Position numbers and translations under genes: made by a program. A stretch of DNA of 64,000 nucleotides from CBDFGS01 sp965247255 (GTDB lineage Bacteria; Chloroflexota; Dehalococcoidia; Lucifugimonadales; CAUZJF01): positions 124,001 to 188,000 of the forward strand of contig CBDFGS010000008.1 of the NCBI GenBank assembly GCA_965247255.1, written 5' to 3'. The notes beneath the pieces are model-generated. The model saw nothing but the letters and a program-made list of their open reading frames with translations, did not search any database and was not told where the DNA came from. Of the stretch, positions 16,671 through 25,602 are shown one piece after another; position 1 is the stretch's first letter; each line of letters opens with the position of its first letter.

Positions 16671-19052
16671 GTGCTGGTTAAGATCCTCATCGGAAAGTCG
16701 CTGCTTGGCATAGCCGCCGCGGTGGGTCTTGCGGTCGTCGTCGGATGCGGTGACGGAGGCGGCGAGACTGAAGTGGGGTCGCGTGAATGGTTGCGGCGGC
16801 AGATTGAAATAGAGGGTCCCACAAGGTCGGGGGATGGGCCGGGCGCGGGTGCGAACGTATCAGGGGCCGCCGCGACTCGCATAACTGCGACGGGCGGCGG
16901 AGGGACGGGGGAGTACGTCCCCCAGACGGTGGGTCCCGGAGAGTTCCCCACCAAGCTATATGACGGCCCACCGCCGACCAAGTTCCGGGAGTCCCCTGAG
17001 ATGGCGGAACTGGTCAGGCAAGGCAAGCTCCCTCCTCTGGAGGAGCGCCTCCCCGTCCCCGAGGACGTCCGGGTCGTCTCGCTCCCTCAGGAGATAGGAC
17101 TCTACGGCGGCACCCGGCGTTTAACCGGGACCTATCCTGCGTTGATCCATTCTGAATCGACCGATGCCTGCCTCATACACGACTACGACCGTGCGACCAG
17201 AGTCCCGCACTTCTGCAAGTCCGTGGAGATCAGCGAAGACGGCAAGACCTACATCGTTACGTTACGCAGGGGGGTCAAATGGTCCGACGGGGAGCCGGTG
17301 GACATGGAGGACGTCCGCTTTGCCTGGGAGGACTTGAACTTCAACACCGAGTTCCACCGCCACACCCCGCCGGACTACAGGGACGCGGTAACGGGCAACG
17401 ACGCCAGGTTCGCCATTCAGGACGACTGGACGTTCACGATCACCTATGACACCCCGAACTACACCCTGGCGGAGGGCAAGATCCTCGGCACGACAGATTG
17501 CAGGTCGTGGTGCTGGTACGCCCCGAAGCACCATCTGAAGATCTACCACCCCAGGTATGCCGAACCCAAGTTCCTCAAGGCCGAGATCGCGAGGACCTTC
17601 AAGGGGGACTGGATCAAGCTGTTCCGCTACTTAGACAGTCACCGGGAGTTCTCCCACCCTTTCACCGGTCCGTACTACAACCCCCCCAACGGCACCCTCT
17701 GGGGGTACGGCACCGACTATCCCTGGAGCAGAGGCTACGCCAAGCTCATCCGCAACCCTTACTACTTCTCCGTGGACGCTGAGGGAAACCAGCTTCCCTA
17801 TATCGACGCGGTCGAATACCCGAGCGTGATTAGCAGGGAGACCGCCATCTTTCGGAATATGGCCGGCGACGCGGATGGACCGTCCCGCAGCGGCTTCAAG
17901 CTGACCGAGCTTCCGATGTACCACTACAACATGGAGAAGGGAGACTTCAGCATCTACTCCGCCCCCTCCAACTCGGGGTTGGACGCGGGGTTTACCCTCA
18001 ACCAGGACTTTAAGTTGGACCCTGAGCTGGGCAAGCTGATGCGGACCAAGGACTTTCGCCTCGCCCTCTCGTATGCCATGGACCGGGAGACCATCAACAA
18101 CGTCATGTTCCTGGGCCTGGGGACACCTCAGAACTGGGCGCCCCACCCTTCCACGCTGTTTTATCCCGGCAGGGAGTGGGCCACCTACGAGATCGCGCAC
18201 GACGTGGACAAGGCCAAAGAGCTGATGGCCAAGATGGGCTACAAGGACACGGACGGCGACGGATACTACAACCGGCTGGACGGCAGAGGCAACCTGACGC
18301 TCTACCTCGAGGGGGGCGCCAGCGTCGGCATCGCCAATCTGATGACCGGCTCGGAGCAGATCAACGTGTCCATCCTGATCCAGAAACAGTGGAAAAAGCT
18401 GGGCGTGAAGCTCGCCTATCGTCTGGGAACGTTTGCCGAGGAGGCCTACGAAGAGGGCCGGCAGTACATGCTGCTGGGGCAAGACAGCTACTCTCACGAG
18501 CCATGGGGTCCGCCGTGGACCCACTTGACACCTCAGTACGAGGGCCGCTCCCCGGGGCCGGAGATCGCACGCTACTTCTTCACCAACGGCAAGGAGGGAA
18601 TGAAGCCGTCGGGCCCAGACCCCAAGTGGACGGACATCTACAACAACATGTCTCCCCAGGGCGAAAGCTACCCATCCGACATCAGCCGCTGCAAGACCGA
18701 GGGGGGTGGGGAGGTCGGCTGCCTGATGCAACTTCAGAATCTCATAGTCCAGGGCCGGGGACTCCCGAGGCTTAGCCCGGCACGGATCGAGATCGGCAAA
18801 GAGATCTTCAGGATCCATGCGAGAGAGAAGTACGTGATCAACACAGTTGGCTTCTCAGGCTGCTGCGGTGGTGTCGGGATTGTCAGGAACAACGTGCGGA
18901 ACTTCTCGTATCAAGGCACGGCGGGTGGTGGTGGGGAGATCGCAGGAGGCGGCTCGGAGCTCTTCTTCTTCGAAGACGGCATCGACAACGTCAACCACCC
19001 TGGCAACCGGTCAAGCCGATACAAGAGCTGGAGCTTCGCGCTGAACCCGTAG
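16671..19052 (+). CDS. Family-5 extracellular solute-binding lipoprotein 1
   Basis: A 793-residue SBP_bac_5 protein, larger than the usual 500-600 residues. The signal peptide ends in lipobox VVGC with Cys26 as lipid anchor, followed by a low-complexity linker. A pre-domain has PPLEERLPVPEDVRVV and IGLYGGTRR, found in the subgroup related to Yej-type and oligosaccharide-binding proteins. Family signatures include LRRGVKWSDGEPV, FRLALSYAMDRETINN and FLGLGTPQNWAP. The C-terminus ends RYKSWSFALNP. Start GTG 16671 follows GGAGGG by four bases. No permease or ATPase gene lies nearby, so partners must be elsewhere. The ligand could be peptide or oligosaccharide. Confidence 0.9.
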   Translation: MLVKILIGKSLLGIAAAVGLAVVVGCGDGGGETEVGSREWLRRQIEIEGPTRSGDGPGAGANVSGAAATRITATGGGGTGEYVPQTVGPGEFPTKLYDGPPPTKFRESPEMAELVRQGKLPPLEERLPVPEDVRVVSLPQEIGLYGGTRRLTGTYPALIHSESTDACLIHDYDRATRVPHFCKSVEISEDGKTYIVTLRRGVKWSDGEPVDMEDVRFAWEDLNFNTEFHRHTPPDYRDAVTGNDARFAIQDDWTFTITYDTPNYTLAEGKILGTTDCRSWCWYAPKHHLKIYHPRYAEPKFLKAEIARTFKGDWIKLFRYLDSHREFSHPFTGPYYNPPNGTLWGYGTDYPWSRGYAKLIRNPYYFSVDAEGNQLPYIDAVEYPSVISRETAIFRNMAGDADGPSRSGFKLTELPMYHYNMEKGDFSIYSAPSNSGLDAGFTLNQDFKLDPELGKLMRTKDFRLALSYAMDRETINNVMFLGLGTPQNWAPHPSTLFYPGREWATYEIAHDVDKAKELMAKMGYKDTDGDGYYNRLDGRGNLTLYLEGGASVGIANLMTGSEQINVSILIQKQWKKLGVKLAYRLGTFAEEAYEEGRQYMLLGQDSYSHEPWGPPWTHLTPQYEGRSPGPEIARYFFTNGKEGMKPSGPDPKWTDIYNNMSPQGESYPSDISRCKTEGGGEVGCLMQLQNLIVQGRGLPRLSPARIEIGKEIFRIHAREKYVINTVGFSGCCGGVGIVRNNVRNFSYQGTAGGGGEIAGGGSELFFFEDGIDNVNHPGNRSSRYKSWSFALNP

Positions 19053-19081
19053 GTAGGCCGGCTAAATAGCGGAATAGGAAA

Positions 19082-19119
19082 CAGAGGGCTCGGTCGGACC
19101 GGGCCCTCTGTCTTTATTT
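19082..19119 (+). terminator. Intrinsic terminator after the first solute-binding protein
   Basis: CAGAGGGC and GCCCTCTG form the outer stem of a GC-rich hairpin (19082-19110) followed by TCTTTATTT. It lies 30 bases after the stop. The rest of the 345-bp gap up to the next gene has no gene. Its last part (19320-19397) is the leader of the second binding protein. Confidence 0.85.
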
Positions 19120-19397
19120 CCGCATATGCGGAAAGGGGGAAAGGCAGGTAGAAGTGATGTTACTTCGGGGTGAGGCAAGCTGGTCGGGCATGTAGTCTCC
19201 GGATCGATCTGATGTGGGGATGGGCAATCCGGCCGTAAATCGTGGAGATAGTCACGTCTCCATTCTGTCCATTGCGAATTATGTTGTGAAAACTTGCACA
19301 ATGTTGACTTTGACTAAGAAACGGCGTAGAAAGTAACGCTGATAGGTAACGCCGTCAAATCGTCTGTAGGCGGCACTTCAACTTGAGGAGGAGAAGC

Positions 19398-21827
19398 ATG
19401 CCTCGTATGTTGCCGAGCTTGAGATTAGCCGTATTGATAGTCGTAGCGCTAGGACTGGTGGGGGCCGTCGCCTGCGCGGCCGAGGAGCCGGCACAGCCCG
19501 CGGCGCCCCAGCAGCCCGCGGCGGCAGCTGCTGCCGCAGTGGCGCAGGAGACGCTGACGGAGATGGTCGATACCACGCCGCAACAGCCGGCCTTGCCGGC
19601 CCGCGCGGCCCCTGCGGCTGCAGCTATTCAGCCTGACGCGCCTAAGGCCGCGGCGGGCGGAGCGGCAGCGGCGGGAGCAGCTCCCCTGAGGGCTCCGGTG
19701 ATAATGGAGAAGATGGCGGCGGACCTGGGTTACACGCCGTTTACGGCGCCCGCAGTGGGGCCCGCAGAGTACCCCACCAAGATCTACACAGGACCCAGGC
19801 CCACCACGTTCACCGAGAACCCCCGGATCGCCGCGATGGTAAAGGCCGGTACCCAGTGTGCCGACCCCACTTTGTACCAGGACTATACCCCGCCGGCCAA
19901 GTGCGCATCGCTAATGGAGCGCCTGCCGGTTCCAGAGGACATCCTCATCTACCCGCCCGTTCAGGAAATAGGAGTGTACGGCGGCACGAAGAAGTGGGTC
20001 AGCTTTAGGGGCGCGAACCTCTACCACGGCGCCAACAACTACACCCTGTTCATCAACGACTACGACACCATCTCCCAGGTCCCCTTTGTGGCCAAGAGTG
20101 TGGAGATGAGCGCGGACGGACGGGAGTTCATCACGACGTTGCGGAGAGGCGCCAAGTGGTCCGACGGCAAGCCGCTCACCATGGAGGACTTCGTCTGGGT
20201 CTGGGAGGACATCAACTACAACAAGGAGAAAAACCCCAAGGGGTTCGCGACCAAGGACGTGGTCACGGGCAACGAGGTCCAGTTCTCCGTCGTGGACGAG
20301 TGGCGTTTCAAGTTAGCTTTCGACACGCCGAACTTCACCTTCCTGGAGGGCAAGTTCTCGGGCAATCCGGACATTCGGAGCAGGGCCTGGTACGGCCACA
20401 AGCCGCATGGCTCCCAGTTTCTACCCAAGTACGCCAAAAGCCCCGAGGAGTTTCAGGCCAAGCTGGACGCCTTCGGAGTGGACAACTGGCCCGCGCTGCT
20501 CCGCAAGTGCTGCTTCGGCAGGATCGCCTACGTGCCGTGGATCGGCCCCTTCGTCAAGCCGCACAACGGCGAGCTGTGGAACACCGGCACCGACTATACC
20601 TCGACTACCTACGAGAAGGGCGTCGCCAACCCCTACTTCTTCGGCGTGGACCCCCACGGCCAGCAGCTTCCATACCTAGACGGGTTTGAAGCACAGGTGC
20701 TTTCAGGCCGAGAGGCGACCCTCTTCCGCGTCCTGAACGGCGAGAGCGACGGCCCTAATACTAAGGGCATGAGCATACAGTTCCTCCCGGTCTTCCACCA
20801 GAACATGGTGAAGGGCGACTTCAGCATCACAACGCGCAGGTCGCTCTCGGGCAACGACGCCACCTTCACCGTCCAGCAGGACTTCCAGGGAGATGATGAG
20901 TGGGCCAGGCTGCTGAGGACCAAGGACTTCCGCATCGCGATGAGCCTGGCCATGGACCGGGTGGCCATCAACGAGATCCAATACCTGGGGCTGGGCGTTC
21001 CCATGAACCCCGTTCCCCATCCTCAAACCCCTTACTACCCGGGACCAGAGTGGACCACCCTGGACGCCGTGCCGCGTGACCTTCCGCGCGCCAACCAGCT
21101 CATGGAGAAGATGGGTTACACCAAGAACGCGGACGGCATCTATAACCGTCTCGACGGCACCGGGGAACTCGGGTTTGCATGGTACAACAGCGGCGCCGTC
21201 TCGGCGCTGACCGCCAAGGGCTGGAGGGAGTTTGGCGTTAACGTCACGACCGGCGCATCGCGGCCCCCTGGCGTCACGGCGCCTGAGGCCGCACATATGA
21301 GCAACCCCACCGACGACAGCTACGGCCATAGCCCCTGGTGGGTCTACTGGTTTGCATGGTGGCCCATCTACGGCGGCCTGGGGGTGCTTCCGTGCGCCGG
21401 CTCTTACTACTTCACCGGCGGTGAGGAGGGCTGCACGCCCTCCGGCCCGGACCCGGCCTACACCGACATCTACGGGACCCAGGCCCCTGCTGGTACCTAT
21501 CCCATGGACATCTCCGGCAACCTGAAGAAGTTCCAGGACCTGATCAAGGAGGGGCACGCCGTCTCCTTCTTCGATCCCCGCCGCGCAGAGATAGGGCGTG
21601 AGATATACAAGACCAGCGTCCTGGAGAAGTACCACTATGGCACCGTGGGCTTCTCAGCCAAGGGCCTAGGTCCGTATCGCAACAACCTCAGGAACATAGC
21701 CCGGTGCTGCGACGGTGGGACGTACGGCGACACCACGATGCAATACTTCGAGGACGGCATCGACAACCTGCACCACCCCGGCAACAGGTCCAAGAAGTAC
21801 AAGAGCTGGAGCTTCGCGCTGAACTAG
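19398..21827 (+). CDS. Family-5 extracellular solute-binding lipoprotein 2
   Basis: An 809-residue paralogue of the gene at 16671. The lipobox is AVAC with Cys26, followed by an Ala/Pro/Gln-rich linker of roughly 80 residues. Shared landmarks are ASLMERLPVPEDI, IGVYGGTKKW, LRRGAKWSDGKPL, FRIAMSLAMDRVAIN, and the C-terminal DGIDNLHHPGNRSKKYKSW. The middle section differs from copy 1, so ligands may differ. ATG 19398 is chosen because GAGGAGGAG lies just upstream; the in-frame TTG at 19383 has no site. It has its own leader and a terminator at each side, so it is probably transcribed alone and at high level. Confidence 0.9.
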   Translation: MPRMLPSLRLAVLIVVALGLVGAVACAAEEPAQPAAPQQPAAAAAAAVAQETLTEMVDTTPQQPALPARAAPAAAAIQPDAPKAAAGGAAAAGAAPLRAPVIMEKMAADLGYTPFTAPAVGPAEYPTKIYTGPRPTTFTENPRIAAMVKAGTQCADPTLYQDYTPPAKCASLMERLPVPEDILIYPPVQEIGVYGGTKKWVSFRGANLYHGANNYTLFINDYDTISQVPFVAKSVEMSADGREFITTLRRGAKWSDGKPLTMEDFVWVWEDINYNKEKNPKGFATKDVVTGNEVQFSVVDEWRFKLAFDTPNFTFLEGKFSGNPDIRSRAWYGHKPHGSQFLPKYAKSPEEFQAKLDAFGVDNWPALLRKCCFGRIAYVPWIGPFVKPHNGELWNTGTDYTSTTYEKGVANPYFFGVDPHGQQLPYLDGFEAQVLSGREATLFRVLNGESDGPNTKGMSIQFLPVFHQNMVKGDFSITTRRSLSGNDATFTVQQDFQGDDEWARLLRTKDFRIAMSLAMDRVAINEIQYLGLGVPMNPVPHPQTPYYPGPEWTTLDAVPRDLPRANQLMEKMGYTKNADGIYNRLDGTGELGFAWYNSGAVSALTAKGWREFGVNVTTGASRPPGVTAPEAAHMSNPTDDSYGHSPWWVYWFAWWPIYGGLGVLPCAGSYYFTGGEEGCTPSGPDPAYTDIYGTQAPAGTYPMDISGNLKKFQDLIKEGHAVSFFDPRRAEIGREIYKTSVLEKYHYGTVGFSAKGLGPYRNNLRNIARCCDGGTYGDTTMQYFEDGIDNLHHPGNRSKKYKSWSFALN

Positions 21828-21866
21828 TAAGTAGCAAGCTCATTTAGAACGTAGGATAGGCATGAA

Positions 21867-21896
21867 AAGGGCTCCCCGGCCGTCCGGGGAGCCCTT
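21867..21896 (+). terminator. Hairpin terminator after the second solute-binding protein
   Basis: A perfect 13-bp stem, AAGGGCTCCCCGG with CCGGGGAGCCCTT, closed by a four-base loop, lies 40 bases after the stop. The T run is short, so it may also protect the mRNA 3' end. Confidence 0.8.
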
Positions 21897-22035
21897 AATC
21901 ACTATGCGCCATTCGCTGCCCGTCAGACTAACCGCAGGTCTGATCAAGAGCGCCCCTGGAGGCCTTGGCGGCGCTCGACGAAGGCCGGTCGCAGGGATCA
22001 GCTAGGCACATGTAGACCTACCAAGGGAGGCCAAT

Positions 22036-23763
22036 ATGAGCGCCGTAAAGCGGACCTGGAACGAATCGGCCGCCACGATGGACTGGACGCCATTCCCCGT
22101 CGGCTATGGCATCCTGCTCAACGAGCGCTACCAGTTCCCCATGGACATGGCCCTGGTGCGCATGAAGCTGGACCACAGCCGGCAGCTATTCGTCGACAAC
22201 CACATCATAGCCCATATGCAAGGGCTCACCCGCGAAACCCACTCGACGCGAAGCCACCCGGAAAATCCCGTCTTTTCGCCCTTCAACAAGGAGGGTAAGT
22301 CAAGTCACGCCTTCACTCGTGACCCCAGTTTTGGGTGGGCGGCGTACATCTGCCCGGACCCCGAGCACGGGTTTCGGCTCTACTACAACGGAGTCGGCGG
22401 AAGCGGCGGCTGGCTGGTACAGGTGGCCTACTCCAGCGACGGAGTCAACTGGGACCTGCCGGATCTCAACATCTTCGACGACTTCGACGGCAGCGGCTTC
22501 CCGGGCGGGCCGAACAACGTAGTCGGCGCCGCGGGAGAGCTCTGCGGGATCTTCTTCGAACCGGATGACCCCAACCCTGAGCGGCGATGGAAGGCCATCT
22601 ACCGGCCCAAATCGCGTCCACTCAGGCACACACCCTGGCCGTACTTGAGGTTGCCACCGGGGCACGCCGGTGGCGGAGCGCCCTACGAGCTGCACGTCTC
22701 CCCCGACGGACTTCGCTGGACCTTCGAGGCCGAGACCAATCACTGGAAGGGCCCCGTTGACGCCTGGGACTCCGGTGGTGTCTCCGATCTTTATAGTCAG
22801 CTCACCGTTCTTGGTGACGTACCCCAGTATCCTCTGCTCGGCGGCGGCGACGTTTTCCGGGCCCGCTGGGACCCCAAGCTCGGAAAATACGTGGGCAACA
22901 CCAAGCATTACATTGGGCCCGACCGCCGCTTCTCGCCTGTCTACCACGCCGCCCGTGTCGTGGGCCAGATCGAGAGCGACGACCTGGTCCACTGGTCGGC
23001 CCCGCGCATCTACGCCTACCCCGACGGAGAGGATGCCAAGGAGCCGCTCAACGGAATGCAGGGCATTTACGAGGCGGACGGCTTTCCCTACGAGAGCATG
23101 TGGCTCAACAACTTCTCAATGTCCAGCGTGACCCCGGCTACGAAAGAGGAGATTCGTGAGAAAGCCAAGCTGACGAACAAGCCACGGCAGTACAGCAAGA
23201 AAAACTGGATACGGCTGGCGGCCAGCCGCGACGGGAGGCACTGGTACTACTTCGGCGACCGCAAGCCGTTTATCCCGCTGCGTCCGGAGGGAAACTGGAA
23301 GGTGAAAGCCGGGATACCGAACAAGCCGCAGTACCTACGCGCCGTCAATCTCGCTACGACGGGCGGGCCGATCATCAAGGACGATGAGCTCTGGTTCTAC
23401 TACCGCGGTGGCGCTTCCACGGGCATCGCTACCCTGCGCCGCGACGGCTTTGCGTCCCTCAACGCCGACGAGGACGCTGGGCTGGTGTTTACGCGGCCAT
23501 TCGTATTCGAAGGCAAGGGCAAGCTTTACGTCAACGCCGAGGTTTCAGCCGGCGGATACGTCCGCGCCGCGGTGGTGGATGAAGACACGGCGGAAGAACT
23601 TGTAGGCTTTACCGAGGAGGACAGCGTCGGGGTCACCGAAGACTCGACCAAGGCGCCACTCCGCTGGGCAGAGCGCGAATCACTGGGCGAGTTCAAGGAC
23701 CGCTACGTGAGGCTTGCCTTCCATCTCAAGAGCGCCAAGCTGTACTCCTTCTGGGTCGAGTGA
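22036..23763 (+). CDS. Five-bladed beta-propeller glycosidase-like protein (paralogue 2C)
   Basis: A 575-residue member of the same subfamily as 8772 and 25603, with the same N-terminal extension, QLFVDNHIIAHMQG motif, HWYYFGDRKPF and C-terminal YSFWVE. It has a unique insert near residues 80-100 (FNKEGKSSHAFTRDPS) and another near 420 (WKVKAGIPNKPQ). About 55 bases of leader are shared with the other copies, including CTACCAAGGGAGGCCAATATG. Unlike them it is not preceded by an NHL lipoprotein gene but by a binding-protein gene. The close identity to 8772 in the middle suggests recent duplication or gene conversion. Confidence 0.7.
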   Translation: MSAVKRTWNESAATMDWTPFPVGYGILLNERYQFPMDMALVRMKLDHSRQLFVDNHIIAHMQGLTRETHSTRSHPENPVFSPFNKEGKSSHAFTRDPSFGWAAYICPDPEHGFRLYYNGVGGSGGWLVQVAYSSDGVNWDLPDLNIFDDFDGSGFPGGPNNVVGAAGELCGIFFEPDDPNPERRWKAIYRPKSRPLRHTPWPYLRLPPGHAGGGAPYELHVSPDGLRWTFEAETNHWKGPVDAWDSGGVSDLYSQLTVLGDVPQYPLLGGGDVFRARWDPKLGKYVGNTKHYIGPDRRFSPVYHAARVVGQIESDDLVHWSAPRIYAYPDGEDAKEPLNGMQGIYEADGFPYESMWLNNFSMSSVTPATKEEIREKAKLTNKPRQYSKKNWIRLAASRDGRHWYYFGDRKPFIPLRPEGNWKVKAGIPNKPQYLRAVNLATTGGPIIKDDELWFYYRGGASTGIATLRRDGFASLNADEDAGLVFTRPFVFEGKGKLYVNAEVSAGGYVRAAVVDEDTAEELVGFTEEDSVGVTEDSTKAPLRWAERESLGEFKDRYVRLAFHLKSAKLYSFWVE

Positions 23764-23779
23764 GGGGAGCAACAGGCTT

Positions 23780-24076
23780 AGGACGTGGGCGAGACCTGGG
23801 ATCCGCCGGTAGGCGTGTCATCCCCGGGAGTGCCACACAGGTCTATCAAGAAGTGCTGTTGCGCACCTCCTCGGGGCGCATCATCCTGCCCGTGTCCCTC
23901 GAACTAGGGCAGTCCAACCTCCCCAACGACCTCAAGCCGCCGGCCTCCGGAAAGCTCGTGAATAGGCAGTGGGCGTCCACCGCAGCCCACTTCTTCGATC
24001 CCGGCTTCGCCGCCGTCTACCTCTGCTTCTCGGAAGACGACGGCCGGAGGTGGCAGCGCAACATGGACGGGACAGC
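23780..24076 (+). pseudogene. Sialidase (BNR-type) gene fragment
   Basis: An internal piece of an exo-sialidase-like gene. It encodes GETWDPPVGV, then after a one-base loss the frame TQVYQEVLLRTSSGRIILPV, ASGKLVNRQW, STAAHFFDPGFAAVYLCFS and DGRRWQRN (Asp-box-like). Both ends of the gene are missing. A second remnant at 36969-37506 on the other strand keeps the start. The 3' junction with the duplicated propeller segment occurs in a short shared ACGGGAC sequence. The ORF running through both is a chimera, not a real protein. Confidence 0.75.
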
Positions 24077-24138
24077 GGATCAAGCTGGTTTTCTACATGC
24101 GCCAATCGCACCTCTACAGCTTCCGCAGCAGCGGATGA
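24077..24138 (+). pseudogene. Duplicated 3' end of the propeller gene at 5965
   Basis: The last ~20 codons (RIKLVFY then SHLYSFRSSG and TGA) repeat 7256-7317 almost exactly, and the spacer after it is also copied. This marks the left edge of duplicated module B. Confidence 0.85.
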
Positions 24139-24230
24139 GGGAGGTCGCACCACGCCGGGCTTTCTCCGCGTTGACCCACATAGCTCCAACTGATACGGTT
24201 TCAACGCACTAGAATCGATAGGGCAGGTGG

Positions 24231-25541
24231 ATGGATCATAGCGATGCGAGACCCCGTAGCTTCAGGACCAAGCCTTGGCAGGGGCCTCTACGCGCCTTTT
24301 TCGCCTCGCTAACGGCAATCGCCGTGCTCATTGCTTGTGGTGCTGACGATCAGGCTGATGGAGTCGGGCAGCCCGCTGCAGAGCCGGGTAGCCAGCCGAA
24401 GGCCGCAGACGCAACGCAGCCTCGCCTTACAGGAATCACTACCTATGCGGGAAGCGGTTCCCCCAGGTTCAGCGGGGACGGAGGACCCGCTATCGAAGCG
24501 GGGTTTAATGCGCCCACCGGAGTAGCTCTGGACGGCGAAGCGAACCTCTATATAGGCGGCGGCAAACGGGTCCGCAAAGTCGATGCCAGCTCCGGTCTCA
24601 TCTCGACTGTCGCCGGGAGCGGAGGCAGCCTCACGTTGGGCGACGGTGGCCCGGCGCTGGAAGCTGGCTTGCGGGAACCCCGGGGATTAGCTGTAGACGG
24701 CTCGGGAAATCTGCTCATTGTCGACAACGGAACCGGCCGAATCCGCAAGGTCAATGCGGCAAGCGGCGTTATCACTACAGTGGCGGGAGGAGGAGCAGGG
24801 GACCCGCTGGAGAAGATATTTGGCGATGGGGGCCCCGCCACTGAGGCCCTCGTTAAGCTGCCCTACGACGTTGCGATGGATAGCGAGGGCAACCTCTATA
24901 TAGCTACCGACAACCGAATCAGGAAGGTAAACGCGGCCACCGGCATCATAGATACGATAGCCGGGAGCGGGCATAGGGGCGTGGAAGGTGATGGCGGGCC
25001 AGCCACCAGCGCCATGATGGCTGAGCCGGTGAGCGTGGCTTTGGATGATCAGGGTAATATCTATATCGTCGATAGCGAGAACCACCGCATTAGAAGAGTT
25101 GACGCCGCCACCGGAATCATGACCACTGTGGCGGGTATCGGAAAGCACTACGAACGAACGTCCTATGCCTACCAGGGGCTTGACCCCAGCCTCTACGACC
25201 GATCCGCTGCCCCAGCGACCGGATTCGGCTATGCGGGCGATGGCGGCCCGGCGGACCAGGCGTTGCTCCAGACGCCGTCCGCGATAGGCTTGGACCGCGG
25301 TGGCAACATCTTTATCGCCGACGGCAACGTTCGAGTACGAAGGATAGACGCAGCCACCGGTGTGATCACCACGGTGGTTGCCGCCGAGGCGGAAACAACT
25401 ATCCGCACCGGCAAGGTAGAGGTACTGACAACTACTCTGGGAGAGGTTGTGGCCATTGTGATTAACGACCAGGGCGAGCTCTTCCTGGCCGACAAGAAGA
25501 ACAACGTTGTGCACAAGGTCTCAGCTCTAGGAGCCCCTTAG
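24231..25541 (+). CDS. NHL-repeat lipoprotein B
   Basis: A 436-residue paralogue of the gene at 7413, starting MDHSDARPRSF and with lipobox LIAC (Cys36). NHL repeats recur as FSGDGGPAIEA, VALDGEANLYIG, VRKVDASSGLISTVAG, FGDGGPATEALVKLP and VALDDQGNIYIVD. One blade loop is longer than in copy A (ERTSYAYQGLDPSLYD). ATG 24231 has GGGCAGG upstream. A 61-base spacer leads to the next propeller gene, as in copy A. The conserved pairing suggests a shared job at the cell surface such as ligand capture for the propeller protein (inference). Confidence 0.85.
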   Translation: MDHSDARPRSFRTKPWQGPLRAFFASLTAIAVLIACGADDQADGVGQPAAEPGSQPKAADATQPRLTGITTYAGSGSPRFSGDGGPAIEAGFNAPTGVALDGEANLYIGGGKRVRKVDASSGLISTVAGSGGSLTLGDGGPALEAGLREPRGLAVDGSGNLLIVDNGTGRIRKVNAASGVITTVAGGGAGDPLEKIFGDGGPATEALVKLPYDVAMDSEGNLYIATDNRIRKVNAATGIIDTIAGSGHRGVEGDGGPATSAMMAEPVSVALDDQGNIYIVDSENHRIRRVDAATGIMTTVAGIGKHYERTSYAYQGLDPSLYDRSAAPATGFGYAGDGGPADQALLQTPSAIGLDRGGNIFIADGNVRVRRIDAATGVITTVVAAEAETTIRTGKVEVLTTTLGEVVAIVINDQGELFLADKKNNVVHKVSALGAP

Positions 25542-25602
25542 TACTTCCAGAGAGCGTTCGACGGGATCGGCTAAGCACATGTAGCCTACGAGGGAGGCGA
25601 AT

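Noticed and set aside
23760..24212. 150-residue protein downstream of the propeller gene
   Set aside because: It is a chimera of a sialidase fragment and the copied end of another gene, without a start site of its own.
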